Under the pieces are notes generated by a model that had not been told where the DNA came from, did no database searches, and saw nothing but the letters and a program-made list of their open reading frames with translations. Of a stretch of 64,000 bases of DNA, positions 61,930 to 64,000 are shown piece by piece. A program made the position numbers and the translations under genes. This DNA comes from Prorocentrum cordatum (Eukaryota > Sar > Dinophyceae > Prorocentrales > Prorocentraceae). The stretch covers positions 99,000-162,999 of the forward strand of contig CAUYUJ010020152.1 of NCBI GenBank assembly GCA_963575745.1, given 5' to 3'. Every line of letters starts with the position of its first letter. Within the stretch, counting starts at the first letter, position 1.

Positions 61930-62880
61930 GAAGCACGTGGTAGAGGTTTCGGGAGGCCTCCAACGTGGCTCCAGACGCTTCCAGGAGCACTCCCAAAAGA
62001 GCCCTGGGAGGCCAAAATTGATGGTTTTCCGACGGTTTTGGAAGGAATTTGGCCTTCTGTTGTTTCGGTTATACGACGCTCCAAGACGGCCCGGGAGGTC
62101 TCCAGGTCCGCCCCAAAGCAACCCCAGAGGCCCCCAAGACAAGCCCAATGTGGTCCTGGAGAGCCCAAGGCTGGCCCAAGAAGCGCCCACGACAGCCCAA
62201 GAAGGCTCCAAAACAAGCCCAAGAAGGGCCCAAGAGAGGGACCGCGTACAGAACACCCAGGGCTCCCGCCTCAACAGTGACCCCGGAGGCCCCAGGCAGC
62301 TCCCAAGAGTCCTCCAACATGGCTCCAAACGCTTCCCAGAGCATTCCCACGAGGGCCCCAGCAGGCCAACAATTGATGATTTTACAATAGTTTTGGAAGG
62401 GTTTTGGCTTTCTGATCTTTGCGGCTGTCCGACGCTCCTAGGCGGCCCAGGAGGCCTCCGAGACCGCCCCCAAACAGCTCCAGAAGCGCCCAAGGCCGCC
62501 CCGAGGCGGTCCCGGAGAGCCCAAGGCTAGCCCAAGAAGCGCCCAGGGCAGCCCACGAGTGCCCCAAAACAGGCCCGAGAGGTGTCCAAGAGACGGACCG
62601 CGTCCGGAAAACCCAGGGCTTCCGCCTCAAGGAAGCCCCAGGAGGCCCCAGGTAGTTCCCAAGAGGCTTCAAATATGGCTCCAGACGCCTCCAGGAGCAC
62701 CCCCAAGAGGGTCCCAACAGGCCAACATCGTTCATTTTACGTAGGAATGGGAGGATTTTGGCCTTCTTGACTTTTCGGTTTTCCGACGCTCCAATAGGGC
62801 CCAGCGCGCCTGCAGGTCCGCTGACAAACAGCCTTAGGCGGGCCCAGAGAGCCCCAGGGAGCCAACCCAAAAGTTCCTCG
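61930..62880. repeat. ~355-bp tandem repeat, about 2.7 units
   Basis: The marker GGCTCCA(G/A)ACGC(T/C)T occurs at 61967, 62321 and 62678 (periods 354 and 357). Each unit has an AT-rich core (TTGATGGTTTTCCGACGG or a variant, then TTTTGG, CTTTC and CCGACGCTCC) followed by CCCAAGAGGCC phrases. Confidence 0.9.
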
Positions 62881-63170
62881 GCAGGATAGTCCGGGAGGGG
62901 GGAAGAGCGGGGGAGCTTCTGGCGCCCCATGCTCTGGGAACGCTCCTCCGGAACATGGCGTGCGAACATGAGCGGAGTGGAGGAGGAGCAGGGGCAGAAG
63001 AAACAGTTGGAGTTGGAGTTGGAGTTGGAGCTGGAGCTAGAACGGCAAGGCATTGGGGGCTGAGGAGGCCCTCGCACCCCTATCTTGACCATCTGTGCTC
63101 ATATCAAGGCATCTTGGGTGTATATCCGGTCCTCTCTGGGACCATCCTGGGGGGCATGTGGGGGCTCTGG
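62881..63170. other. Spacer with GTTGGA repeat
   Basis: A short (GTTGGA)n run at 63002-63035. No gene recognised. Confidence 0.5.
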
Positions 63171-63690
<520 letters not shown>

Positions 63691-63726
63691 GGCTCGATTT
63701 CACGCTCTATTCCACCATGCCGTACA

Positions 63727-63908
63727 TTCCACCCGCATAGTAAGGATGATCGATTTCCCCACTGGTACCCCTCTTGCATCTTTGCCTCGTCGGTCATCTT
63801 CGGTCCATGCTCTACCGCTTGCCATGGCCAGCCCCGCCCGAAGGACCTCGGCATGGGCGTCCGTGGCGCTTGCGTGCTTGCCGCGCATCCTTACGATACG
63901 GGCTGACT
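63727..63908. mobile_element. Family A inverted-repeat element, copy 3
   Basis: A 182-bp copy with ACCCGCATAGTAAGGATGAT at the left and CATCCTTACGATACGGGCTG, then ACTG, at the right. The interior shares TGCATC, GGCATGGGCGTCC and the CGGTC-TC-TCGGTCCATG-like core with copy 1. It lies about 100 bp from the GTC array. Confidence 0.75.
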
Positions 63909-64000
63909 GTAGCCAGTCTCCGTCGGGCTCGACTTCGCCGCCTCACGGCTCCTCTCGCGCGCGCTCGTCTGCCGACGTCACCCTCGCAGTGGTTTCCTTG

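Overview
The window looks like nuclear DNA of a dinoflagellate. This is inferred from overall character, not from a marker gene. It is GC-rich, with no operons, no recognisable tRNA or rRNA gene, and almost no intact coding sequence. It holds enormous tri- and tetranucleotide arrays, many minisatellites, short inverted-repeat elements, reverse-transcriptase (RT) relics, and one very cysteine-rich small protein with G/C-ending codons. Most long open frames here are artefacts of stop-free simple repeats and are not annotated as genes.

Only a few coding features can be supported. At 41.2-44.2 kb is a 5'-truncated but otherwise open RT-zinc-finger-RNase H polyprotein whose upstream end runs into a (GGA)n array. 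At 20.9-21.4 kb is an RT pseudogene of a different, YADD-type lineage, with in-frame stops and a damaged catalytic motif. At 55.45-55.85 kb is a 132-residue protein with 24 cysteines. Weaker coding-like fragments lie at 10.05-10.35, 52.6-54.0 and 59.8-60.5 kb.

Layout: 0-6 kb holds GAT, GTCGCGG, GAG and CGA arrays, a CGA-spaced satellite and a 143-bp tandem repeat. 5-7 kb holds dispersed repeat R1 and two short inverted-repeat elements. 7-14 kb is a GC-rich stretch plus T/C-rich intron-like DNA. 14.4-15.6 kb is an AT-rich island with a 238-bp triplication. 16-20 kb is mixed sequence, GAT and CA arrays. 20.7-25 kb holds a family A element, the RT pseudogene, a 42-bp minisatellite and a three-monomer higher-order repeat. 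25-33 kb holds a 100-bp duplication, a 630-bp tetranucleotide array, GGCC-phrase tracts and CTC arrays. 33-41 kb holds repeat R2, an 88-bp tandem, GTT/GAT arrays and a family B element. 41-44 kb is the RT ORF. 44-52 kb is non-coding with a 790-bp near-homopurine tract. 52-56 kb holds two family C elements and the Cys-rich gene. 57.5-59.8 kb is a 77-bp satellite with no stop in any of six frames. 60-64 kb holds a GATC-rich repeat, a Stowaway-like element inside a TA array, a 355-bp tandem, and inverted GAC/GTC arms beside the third family A element.

The most interesting content is a set of four short, non-coding, terminal-inverted-repeat families (A, B and C with three copies each, D with one), all apparently non-autonomous. 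Family B has what looks like its own empty target site within the window. These, together with the two RT lineages, explain part of the dispersed repetition. The satellites and microsatellites explain most of the rest.
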